A stretch of 64,000 bases of DNA, from NCBI RefSeq assembly GCF_014863585.1, contig NZ_CP062253.1, positions 4,711,001 through 4,775,000 of the forward strand, given 5' to 3'. The translations under genes and the position numbers were made by a program. The notes under the pieces were generated by a model. It worked only from the letters and a program-made list of their open reading frames with translations, was not told where the DNA came from and did no database searches. Origin of the DNA: Pseudomonas gozinkensis (GTDB lineage: Bacteria > Pseudomonadota > Gammaproteobacteria > Pseudomonadales > Pseudomonadaceae). This document shows, piece by piece, positions 57,635 to 64,000 of the stretch; the stretch's first letter is position 1; each line of letters begins with the position of its first letter.

Positions 57635-58384
57635 TTAGATTACCTTCGCTTCGTTTTTCAGTTTCTCGACCAGTTCAGCCACCGACTTGACCTTGATGCC
57701 CGCGCTGCGTGCAGCCGGCGCTTCGACTTTCAGGGTCTTGTTGGTGGAGGCGGTGGAAACGCCCAAAGCGTCCGGAGTCAGCGTCTCGAGAGGCTTCTTC
57801 TTGGCTTTCATGATGTTTGGCAGGGACGCGTAGCGCGGCTCGTTCAAACGCAGGTCGGTGGTGACGATGGCCGGCAGTTTCAGGGAAACGGTCTGTGCGC
57901 CACCGTCGATTTCGCGGGTCACGGCAACGCTGTCGCCGGAGACTTCGACTTTCGAGGCGAAAGTGCCCTGACCGTAGCCGCTCAGTGCAGCGAGCATCTG
58001 GCCGGTCTGGTTGTTGTCGCTGTCGATGGCCTGTTTGCCCAGGATCACCAGCTGCGGCTGTTCCTTGTCGACCACAGCCTTGAGCAGCTTGGCCACGGCC
58101 AGGGAAGTCAGGTCTTCAGCGGATTCGACGAGGATGGCGCGGTCGGCACCCAGAGCCAGTGCGGTACGCAGCTGTTCCTGAGCGGTGGACGGGCCGATGG
58201 AGACGACGACGATTTCAGTCGCAACGCCTTTTTCTTTCAGGCGTACGGCTTCTTCCACTGCGATTTCGCAGAACGGGTTCATCGACATCTTGACGTTGGC
58301 GAGGTCTACGCCGGAATTGTCCGCCTTGACGCGAACCTTGACGTTGTAATCCACAACGCGTTTGACAGCTACAAGAACCTTCAT
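57635..58384 (-). CDS. etfB: Electron transfer flavoprotein beta subunit
   Basis: The 249-residue subunit begins [20 protein letters not shown] and carries AMP- and FAD-contact segments ([35 protein letters not shown]). It is first in the etfB-etfA operon, whose leader contains an inverted-repeat element and, farther up, a PsrA-like site. Confidence 0.97.
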   Translation of the reverse strand: MKVLVAVKRVVDYNVKVRVKADNSGVDLANVKMSMNPFCEIAVEEAVRLKEKGVATEIVVVSIGPSTAQEQLRTALALGADRAILVESAEDLTSLAVAKLLKAVVDKEQPQLVILGKQAIDSDNNQTGQMLAALSGYGQGTFASKVEVSGDSVAVTREIDGGAQTVSLKLPAIVTTDLRLNEPRYASLPNIMKAKKKPLETLTPDALGVSTASTNKTLKVEAPAARSAGIKVKSVAELVEKLKNEAKVI

Positions 58385-58454
58385 GGATTCCTCGTTACTC
58401 TCCGGTGAAAAGAAAGTCGCCTAGGCGAACCTGGCGGTTGATGCTCATCGGGCA

Positions 58455-58607
58455 CAAGGGCACCTCTAAAAACGCCGGCTGAGCGGGATGACCGTTCGTC
58501 AGTCGTGACCGACGAGTCATGCCGCTTCGCGGTGTGTAAACTGCGCGCCGAACCTGCGCTGCGCATCACCGGTTACCGCCTACGCCCTGTCTTTAGAGGT
58601 GCTCTTG
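58455..58607. repeat. Inverted-repeat-bounded segment in the etfB leader
   Basis: CAAGGGCACCTCTAAAAAC at 58455-58473 recurs as its inverse, GTCTTTAGAGGTGCTCTTG, at 58589-58607 (17 of 19 bases match, with an 11-base perfect core). The arms face each other across 115 bases. Size and ends resemble a small non-autonomous transposon (MITE), but I saw no flanking target duplication. It could also be a long-range stem in the etfB leader. Confidence 0.5.
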
Positions 58608-58736
58608 AAACCACCATTCAGCCTACGGCGAGCGCAAAACCGCCCGTATCTTGACCGGAACGCCCATTCTGGTCAATACGCCAAAATGCCCTGTCATAAG
58701 CCGCGCTTCTTTGATTTCTCTGGGCTGGAGCCGATT

Positions 58737-58750
58737 CAAACAAACGTTTG
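58737..58750. promoter_or_regulatory. PsrA-like operator
   Basis: CAAAC-AAAC-GTTTG matches the Pseudomonas PsrA consensus (C/G)AAAC-N2-4-GTTT(G/C), and the inner CAAACGTTTG is a perfect palindrome. PsrA is a TetR-family repressor relieved by long-chain fatty acids and is known to act on etf and beta-oxidation genes in P. aeruginosa. The position between etfB and ETF-QO fits control of both. Confidence 0.7.
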
Positions 58751-58909
58751 TATTGGACGCTAAGAGTGGTGTAGATATAATGCGCCGCCTAGAGAGAAAG
58801 GTGGTTTGCCCATTATTACCCTTGACGTTAACGTAAAGGCAATAACGGATACGACACCAAACCTCCAAATTAGAAAAAAAACTGTTGAGCCTTGAGTAGG
58901 AGATAGCCT

Positions 58910-60574
58910 GTGGAACGCGAATACATGGAATTCGACGTGGTCATCGTCGGTGCCGGCCCCGCTGGCCTGTCCGCCGCCTGCCGTCTGAAGCAGAAGGCCG
59001 CCGAAGCCGGTAAGGAAATCAGCGTCTGCGTGGTCGAAAAAGGCTCCGAAGTCGGCGCGCACATCCTGTCCGGTGCCGTATTCGAACCACGGGCCCTGAA
59101 CGAACTGTTCCCGGACTGGAAGGAACTCGGCGCCCCGCTGAACACGCCAGTCACCCGCGATGACATTTTCGTGCTGAAAAACGCCGAAAGCGCGCAGAAA
59201 ATTCCTGACTTCTTTGTGCCCAAGACCATGCACAACGAAGGCAACTACATTATTTCCCTCGGCAACCTGTGCCGCTGGCTCGCTCAGCAGGCCGAAAACC
59301 TGGGCGTGGAAATTTACCCGGGCTTCGCCGCTCAGGAAGCGCTGATCGATGAAAACGGCGTGGTACGCGGGATCATCACCGGCGACCTCGGCGTCGACCG
59401 TGAAGGCCATCCGAAAGAAGGCCTGTATACCCCAGGCATGGAACTGCGTGGCAAATACACGCTGTTCGCCGAAGGCTGCCGTGGCCACATCGGCAAGCAA
59501 CTGATCAAACGCTACAACCTCGACAGCGAGGCCGACGCCCAGCACTACGGCATCGGCCTGAAAGAAATCTGGGAAATCGACCCGGCCAAACACCAGCCAG
59601 GCCTGGTAGTGCACACCGCCGGTTGGCCGATGGACATCATGGGCACCGAGAACACCGGCGGCTCCTTCCTCTATCACCTGGAAAACAACCAGGTTGTGGT
59701 CGGCCTGATCGTCGATCTGTCCTACAGCAACACCTACCTGTCGCCGTTCGACGAATTCCAGCGCCTCAAGCATCACCCGGTGCTCAAGCAGTACCTGGAA
59801 GGCGGCAAGCGCATCAGCTACGGCGCGCGCGCAATCTGCAAGGGCGGCCTGAACTCGCTGCCGAAAATGGTGTTCAAGGGCGGCGCGCTGATCGGTTGCG
59901 ACCTCGGCACCCTGAACTTCGCCAAGATCAAGGGCAGCCACACCGCGATGAAGTCCGGCATGCTCGCCGCTGAATCCGTCGCCGATGCGCTGTTCGCTGA
60001 AAAGGACGGCACCGAAGAGCTGACCACTTATGTCGACGCCTTCAAGAAGAGCTGGCTCTACGAAGAACTGTTCGCCAGCCGCAACTTCGGCCCGGCGATC
60101 CACAAGTTCGGCGCCATCGTCGGCGGCGGTTTCAACTGGCTGGACCAGAACATCTTCGGCGGCAAACTGCCGTTCACCCTGCACGACACCAAGCCGGACT
60201 ACGCCTGCCTCAAGCTCGCCGCCGACTGCAAGAAGATCGACTACCCGAAACCCGACGGCAAGATCAGCTTCGACAAGCTGAGCTCGGTGTTCATCTCCGG
60301 TACCAACCATGAAGAAGAACAGCCATGCCACCTGAAACTGACCGACCCGACCATCCCGCTGAGCAAGAACCTGCCGCTGTACGACGAGCCGGCACAGCGC
60401 TACTGCCCGGCCGGCGTGTATGAAGTAATCACCAAGGAAGACGGCGAGAAGCGATTCCAGATCAACGCCCAGAACTGCGTGCACTGCAAGACCTGTGACA
60501 TCAAGGACCCTTCGCAGAACATCACCTGGGTGACGCCGGAAGGCGCCGGTGGCCCGACGTATCCAAATATGTAA
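58910..60574 (+). CDS. ETF-ubiquinone oxidoreductase
   Basis: The 554-residue enzyme passes electrons from ETF to ubiquinone at the membrane. It has an FAD motif FDVVIVGAGPAGLSAACRLK, the ubiquinone-binding and membrane-surface region in the middle, and a C-terminal 4Fe-4S site (YCPAGVYE, NCVHCKTCDIKDPSQNITW). The start is GTG at 58910 with TAGGAG upstream. It is divergent from etfBA, completing the pathway from fatty-acid and amino-acid dehydrogenases to the quinone pool. Confidence 0.96.
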   Translation: MEREYMEFDVVIVGAGPAGLSAACRLKQKAAEAGKEISVCVVEKGSEVGAHILSGAVFEPRALNELFPDWKELGAPLNTPVTRDDIFVLKNAESAQKIPDFFVPKTMHNEGNYIISLGNLCRWLAQQAENLGVEIYPGFAAQEALIDENGVVRGIITGDLGVDREGHPKEGLYTPGMELRGKYTLFAEGCRGHIGKQLIKRYNLDSEADAQHYGIGLKEIWEIDPAKHQPGLVVHTAGWPMDIMGTENTGGSFLYHLENNQVVVGLIVDLSYSNTYLSPFDEFQRLKHHPVLKQYLEGGKRISYGARAICKGGLNSLPKMVFKGGALIGCDLGTLNFAKIKGSHTAMKSGMLAAESVADALFAEKDGTEELTTYVDAFKKSWLYEELFASRNFGPAIHKFGAIVGGGFNWLDQNIFGGKLPFTLHDTKPDYACLKLAADCKKIDYPKPDGKISFDKLSSVFISGTNHEEEQPCHLKLTDPTIPLSKNLPLYDEPAQRYCPAGVYEVITKEDGEKRFQINAQNCVHCKTCDIKDPSQNITWVTPEGAGGPTYPNM

Positions 60575-60605
60575 ACGGAACATATAAGTCGAACCGCTGA
60601 ACATC

Positions 60606-60631
60606 AAGGCTCCCTTTATGGGGGCCTTTTT
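60606..60631 (+). terminator. Intrinsic terminator of ETF-QO gene
   Basis: AAGGCTCCC-TTTAT-GGGGGCCTT is followed by T5, 31 bases after the stop. Confidence 0.85.
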
Positions 60632-60653
60632 GTTGCCTGCAATTTGTACAGGA

Positions 60654-61544
60654 TCAAGCCGCGCGCTCATCCCCCGGACTGCGCTCGAAATAGCGTTTGT
60701 ACTCGCGACTGAACTGCGACGTGCTCTGATACCCCACCCGATGCGCCACCTGCGCCACCCCCAGCCCCTCGGCGATCAACAGCGTCTGCGCCTTCAACAA
60801 ACGTAAACGCTTCAGATACTGCACCGGCGACAGCAACGTGCTGCGTTTGAAATGCTCATGAAAGGTCGACACACTCATGTTCGCGCAGCTGGCCAGCGTC
60901 TCGACGTTCAACGGTTCGGTGTAATGCGAGTGCAAATGGCTGATCGAAGCCGCCACCCGGGCAAACTGCCCCTGCTGCTCGACCAGTGCCCGCAGTACAT
61001 CGGCCTGAGGTCCGCGCAACGCGACAAACAACAATTCACGCACCCGCGCCGGCCCGAGAATCTGGCATTCCAGCGGATCGTGCAGGCATCGCAGCAAGCG
61101 CTCGACGCAACCACGCATGTCATCGTCGAGTACCACCGAGGTCATCGACTCCGGCGTCTGCGCCGGAATATGCCGCCCCGGCGCCAGTCCCATGGCCAGC
61201 ACCAGTTCACCGAGCAGCACCCGGTCGATCGCCACCGATACACCCAGCAACGGCGCGTCCGGCAACGCATAGGTTTCGCACTCGAACGGCACCGGCAACG
61301 CCTGAATCAGGTAATGCCCGGCACCGTACTCCATGGTGCGCGGCCCCAGATACGCCAGTTTGCTGCCCTGGGCGATGATCATCAGGCTCGGTTCATAAAT
61401 GTGCGGGCCACGGGCGACGTCGCAACTGGCGCGCAACACCTGCACGCCCGGCAGCCCGGTCTGGCTGTAACCATCGCGCAGCGCCAGCGGTTCGATCAGC
61501 GAAACCAGGGTGGCGTTGGCATCAAGGTGACGGGTCAATTGCAT
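60654..61544 (-). CDS. AraC-family regulator
   Basis: The 296-residue protein has an AraC_N cupin-like sensor domain (about 10-165, IYEPSLMIIAQGSKLAYLG) and two C-terminal helix-turn-helix motifs (NVETLASCANMSVSTFHEHF, GVAQVAHRVGYQSTSQFSRE). The type resembles YqhC, which activates an adjacent alcohol dehydrogenase in response to aldehydes. Here it diverges from a zinc alcohol dehydrogenase with 190 bp between starts, so control of that gene is likely. The start is at 61544. Confidence 0.9.
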   Translation of the reverse strand: MQLTRHLDANATLVSLIEPLALRDGYSQTGLPGVQVLRASCDVARGPHIYEPSLMIIAQGSKLAYLGPRTMEYGAGHYLIQALPVPFECETYALPDAPLLGVSVAIDRVLLGELVLAMGLAPGRHIPAQTPESMTSVVLDDDMRGCVERLLRCLHDPLECQILGPARVRELLFVALRGPQADVLRALVEQQGQFARVAASISHLHSHYTEPLNVETLASCANMSVSTFHEHFKRSTLLSPVQYLKRLRLLKAQTLLIAEGLGVAQVAHRVGYQSTSQFSREYKRYFERSPGDERAA

Positions 61545-61734
61545 CGGGTGGCTCTTCAGAAAAATCACGTAAAAAGGGATGAAAGCATCATCGCAGATCC
61601 TTTTGCCAATGCGACCGATCAACCCCGCATGCCGGAGGATTAGGCATGACACCCGGAGGAATCGCCATGGCCGGACGACCGGACGGCGCCCAGAATGCGC
61701 CGCCTCACTTGTCACTGCTTCTGCGAGGTTTCAC

Positions 61735-62787
61735 ATGTACACCGCCATCGGCTATGCCGCTCAAACGGCCACCACGCCCCTCGCCCCGATGAAGTTCGAA
61801 CGCCGCAGCCCACGGGCCGACGACGTCGCCATCGAAATTCTGTACTGCGGCGTCTGCCACTCCGATATCCACCAGGCGCGCAACGAATGGGGCATCGCCG
61901 TTTACCCGTTGATGCCCGGCCACGAGATCGTCGGAAAAGTCACCGCCGTCGGTGCGAATGTCACCAAGCACAAGGTCGGCGATCTGGTCGGCGTCGGCTG
62001 CATGGTCGACTCCTGCCGCACCTGCGAAGCCTGTCAGTCGAACCTCGAGCAATACTGCCTCGAAGGCCCGACCATGACCTATGCCACCCCGGATCGGGTC
62101 GATGGCAGCAATACCATGGGCGGTTATTCGGACAGCATCGTGGTCAGCGAGCACTTCGTGGTGCGGATTCCGGAAAGACTCGCCCTGGCCAGCGCCGCGC
62201 CGATCCTTTGCGCCGGCATCACCACCTACTCGCCGCTCAAGCACTACGGCGTGAAGGCCGGCGACAAGGTCGGGATTCTCGGCATGGGCGGCCTCGGTCA
62301 CATGGGCATCAAGTTCGCCAAGGCCATGGGCGCCGAAGTGACCCTGTTCACCCGTTCGGCGAGCAAGGCCGAGGAAGGTCGTCGTCAGGGCGCCGATCAC
62401 GTCATTGTCTCCACCGACGAAGATCAAATGAAAGCCGCAGCGGGTTACTTCGATTTCCTGCTCGACACCATTCCGGTGCAGCACGACCTCAACCCGTACC
62501 TCGACACCCTGCGCTTCGACGGCGTGCACATTCTGGTGGGCCTGATCGAGCCGATCGATCCGCCGGTTCACGCCGCGAAACTGGTGTTGGGTCGCCGCGT
62601 ATTGGCCGGTTCGTTGATCGGTGGCGTCGCCGAAACCCAGGAAGTGCTGGATTTCTGCGCCGAACACAACATCACCTGCGACATCGAAATGCTCGACATC
62701 CGCCAGATCAACGAGGCCTACGCCCGCATGATCGCCGGTGATGTGAAGTACCGTTTCGTGATCGACATGGCGACCCTGAAGCTTTAA
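61735..62787 (+). CDS. Zinc-dependent NAD(P) alcohol dehydrogenase
   Basis: The 350-residue medium-chain dehydrogenase has catalytic-zinc residues in CGVCHSDIHQARNEWG and GHEIVGKV, structural-zinc cysteines in CRTCEACQSNLEQYC and cofactor motif GILGMGGLGHMGIKFAKAMG. It resembles the YahK/cinnamyl alcohol dehydrogenase group, which reduces a wide range of aldehydes with NADPH. Its divergent AraC regulator supports an aldehyde-detoxification role. Confidence 0.92.
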   Translation: MYTAIGYAAQTATTPLAPMKFERRSPRADDVAIEILYCGVCHSDIHQARNEWGIAVYPLMPGHEIVGKVTAVGANVTKHKVGDLVGVGCMVDSCRTCEACQSNLEQYCLEGPTMTYATPDRVDGSNTMGGYSDSIVVSEHFVVRIPERLALASAAPILCAGITTYSPLKHYGVKAGDKVGILGMGGLGHMGIKFAKAMGAEVTLFTRSASKAEEGRRQGADHVIVSTDEDQMKAAAGYFDFLLDTIPVQHDLNPYLDTLRFDGVHILVGLIEPIDPPVHAAKLVLGRRVLAGSLIGGVAETQEVLDFCAEHNITCDIEMLDIRQINEAYARMIAGDVKYRFVIDMATLKL

Positions 62788-62791
62788 ACCT

Positions 62792-63601
62792 TCAAACCTG
62801 CACTTTTAAACCAAGTTCTGCCGAGAGCCGGGCCGTGACCCCTTTGATCAGGGGAATCAGCTCGGCCATTTTTTCCAGCGGCATGTACGGCACGGTGCTG
62901 GCGATGCTGATCGCCGCGACGATGCGCTTGCTCGCATCGCGGATCGGTGCCGCCACGCAGCGGATCGACGGTTCGTTGTCCTCCAGATCGAACGCGTAGC
63001 CACCGGCCACGTACTCGGTCATCCGTTGCTCCAGCTGTTCCCACGACTGCTGGGGATGCTGCGGCCAGAACTGACTTTTCCCACCCGCCGGCAGACTGAT
63101 GTCGTACAGACGCTGCCAGTCCTGCGGCGCGTCATCCAGCATCAAGGCCTTGCCGATCCCGGTCCGCGCCAGCGGCATGCGATGGCCGACCCGCGAGCGC
63201 ATTTCCGGGCCGTTGCGCCCCGGATTCTTCAACAGGTACAGCACTTCGTCGCCTTCACGGATTCCCAGGTGAACCGTGTCGCCGGTCAGTGCCGACAGCT
63301 CGTCCAGATACGGCCCGGCCAACGTCACCAGCGGCAATTCTTCGCGCGCCTGGAAACCCAGTTCGATCAGCTTAGGCCCCAGCAGATAACCGACTTGCGG
63401 CACGACACGCAGGTAGCGCTCGTCCACCAGACAACTGGCCAGACGATGGGTGGTGCTGCGCGTGGTGCCAATCAGGCGGGCAATCTCTTTGAGATCGCGG
63501 GCACCACTGGCGACGGCCTGCACCACACCCAACCCGCGAAGCAGGGTCTGGGTGCCGGTCGGCGCGGCGTCCTTGGCATTTTTCGGGGCGTCTTCCTGCA
63601 T
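62792..63601 (-). CDS. IclR-family transcriptional regulator
   Basis: The 269-residue protein has an N-terminal winged helix (about 15-80, DLKEIARLIGTTRSTTHRLA) and C-terminal effector domain (about 95-260, LSALTGDTVHLGIREGDEVL, MPLARTGIGKALML). It lies 60 bp downstream of an MFS transporter on the same strand, which suggests it controls uptake or catabolism of a sugar acid (inference). Four bases separate its stop from the alcohol dehydrogenase stop. Confidence 0.9.
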   Translation of the reverse strand: MQEDAPKNAKDAAPTGTQTLLRGLGVVQAVASGARDLKEIARLIGTTRSTTHRLASCLVDERYLRVVPQVGYLLGPKLIELGFQAREELPLVTLAGPYLDELSALTGDTVHLGIREGDEVLYLLKNPGRNGPEMRSRVGHRMPLARTGIGKALMLDDAPQDWQRLYDISLPAGGKSQFWPQHPQQSWEQLEQRMTEYVAGGYAFDLEDNEPSIRCVAAPIRDASKRIVAAISIASTVPYMPLEKMAELIPLIKGVTARLSAELGLKVQV

Positions 63602-63661
63602 ATCCAGCCTTTAGCGTTGAGCGAGGGAACGGGCGGCATTATGGTCGCCCGAGATGGCCGA

Positions 63662-64000
63662 CTACAACTCGATGCGCTCGACCTTGCCCACCAGCAGCAC
63701 GTAGGACAAAGCACCGATCAAGGCCAGAACCGCGATGTAGGTGATCGCCGGAGCGAACGAATCGCCGCTGGCCAGGAAGCCGATGACAATCGGCGTGGCA
63801 ATCGCCGACAGGTTACCGATGAAGTTGAACACCCCGCCGGTCAAGCCCAGTAACCGCGCCGGCGCCAGTGTCGAGACCAGCGACCAGGTGATCGACGCCA
63901 GCCCGTTGCCGAAAAACGCCAGGGCCAGGAAGGCAATCACCAACGGCGTCGATTCGACGAAGTTGGCGCCGATGATCGAGGTGGAAATCAGCAGCCCGCC
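63662..64000 (-). CDS. MFS transporter, C-terminal part (cut by window end)
   Basis: The visible 112 residues contain three or so helices with [20 protein letters not shown], a segment typical of the anion:cation symporter family (galactonate, glucarate and hexuronate carriers). The start lies beyond the window end. Together with the IclR gene it probably begins a sugar-acid catabolic operon. The substrate is inferred only. Confidence 0.85.
   Translation of the reverse strand, partial: GGLLISTSIIGANFVESTPLVIAFLALAFFGNGLASITWSLVSTLAPARLLGLTGGVFNFIGNLSAIATPIVIGFLASGDSFAPAITYIAVLALIGALSYVLLVGKVERIEL

Larger units (their letters stand above)
58385..58909. other. Divergent etfB / ETF-QO regulatory region
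   Basis: The region has 525 bases without a gene. The etfB-proximal half holds a 19-base imperfect inverted repeat bracketing about 150 bases (listed separately). The middle has a PsrA-like palindrome at 58737-58750. The ETF-QO-proximal part is AT-rich and ends in a TAGGAGA ribosome site. A minus-strand open frame at 58623-58868 has no family character and I do not call it. Confidence 0.7.

Noticed and set aside
58623..58868. Minus-strand frame of 81 codons in the etf regulatory region
   Set aside because: No family character, Arg/Leu-rich, and it covers the PsrA-like operator.

Overview
This 64 kb window is chromosomal DNA from a fluorescent Pseudomonas, most likely the P. fluorescens group. 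The evidence is the gene order gyrA-serC-pheA-hisC-tyrA/aroA-cmk-rpsA, the gene order mtnA/mtaD-ubiG-mupP-SDR, a third CsrA-family gene (RsmI type) beside an N-acetylglutaminylglutamine amide (NAGGN) osmolyte cluster, divergent etfBA and ETF dehydrogenase genes, and Pseudomonas-type REP doublets. Coding density is high. I saw no tRNA, rRNA, CRISPR array, prophage or intact insertion sequence.

Layout. 1-9.6 kb (minus strand): a macromolecule and aromatic amino-acid superoperon running gyrA, serC, pheA, hisC, tyrA-aroA fusion, cmk, rpsA (cut by the window start). 10.0-14.8 kb: methylthioadenosine salvage (mtnA, mtaD), ubiquinone O-methyltransferase ubiG, peptidoglycan-recycling phosphatase mupP and a short-chain dehydrogenase. 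15.1-19.4 kb: a GGDEF diguanylate cyclase and a membrane PAS-GGDEF-EAL protein, with a TenA/haem-oxygenase-fold protein between them. 19.6-24.1 kb: a lone 1490-residue protein ending in what looks like a zinc-dependent deaminase toxin domain. 24.1-30.0 kb: trhO, a DsbA-like protein and an ABC exporter in one operon, then a BolA-like protein, a DUF2059 protein and fumC. 30.2-36.6 kb: an EamA transporter, a small DUF6316-like protein, a thiolase, polyphosphate:AMP phosphotransferase and mnmC.

36.6-41.5 kb: a 1610-residue protein with leucine-rich repeats and a C-terminal NEL-type E3 ubiquitin ligase domain, including the CxD catalytic motif. 41.8-47.1 kb: the NAGGN osmolyte genes (asnO, ngg, M42-like peptidase), a YheU protein and RsmI. 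47.3-56.6 kb: mostly envelope functions (YnfA, an SDR, a 50-residue DUF3309 membrane peptide, an LTA-synthase-like sulfatase, a START-domain protein, a YkgJ protein, a Lys/Ala-rich exported protein, a MocR regulator, OmpA/DUF4398 lipoproteins and a solute-binding protein). 56.7-60.6 kb: electron-transfer flavoprotein genes etfB-etfA and divergent ETF-ubiquinone oxidoreductase, with a PsrA-like operator between them and an inverted-repeat element in the etfB leader. 60.7-64 kb: an AraC regulator divergent from a zinc alcohol dehydrogenase, an IclR regulator, and the end of an MFS transporter cut by the window end.

The most notable items are the two very large, solitary toxin or effector-like genes set among housekeeping genes: the deaminase-tipped protein at 19647-24119 and the NEL ligase at 36637-41469. 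Neither has a recognisable immunity, chaperone or secretion gene beside it.
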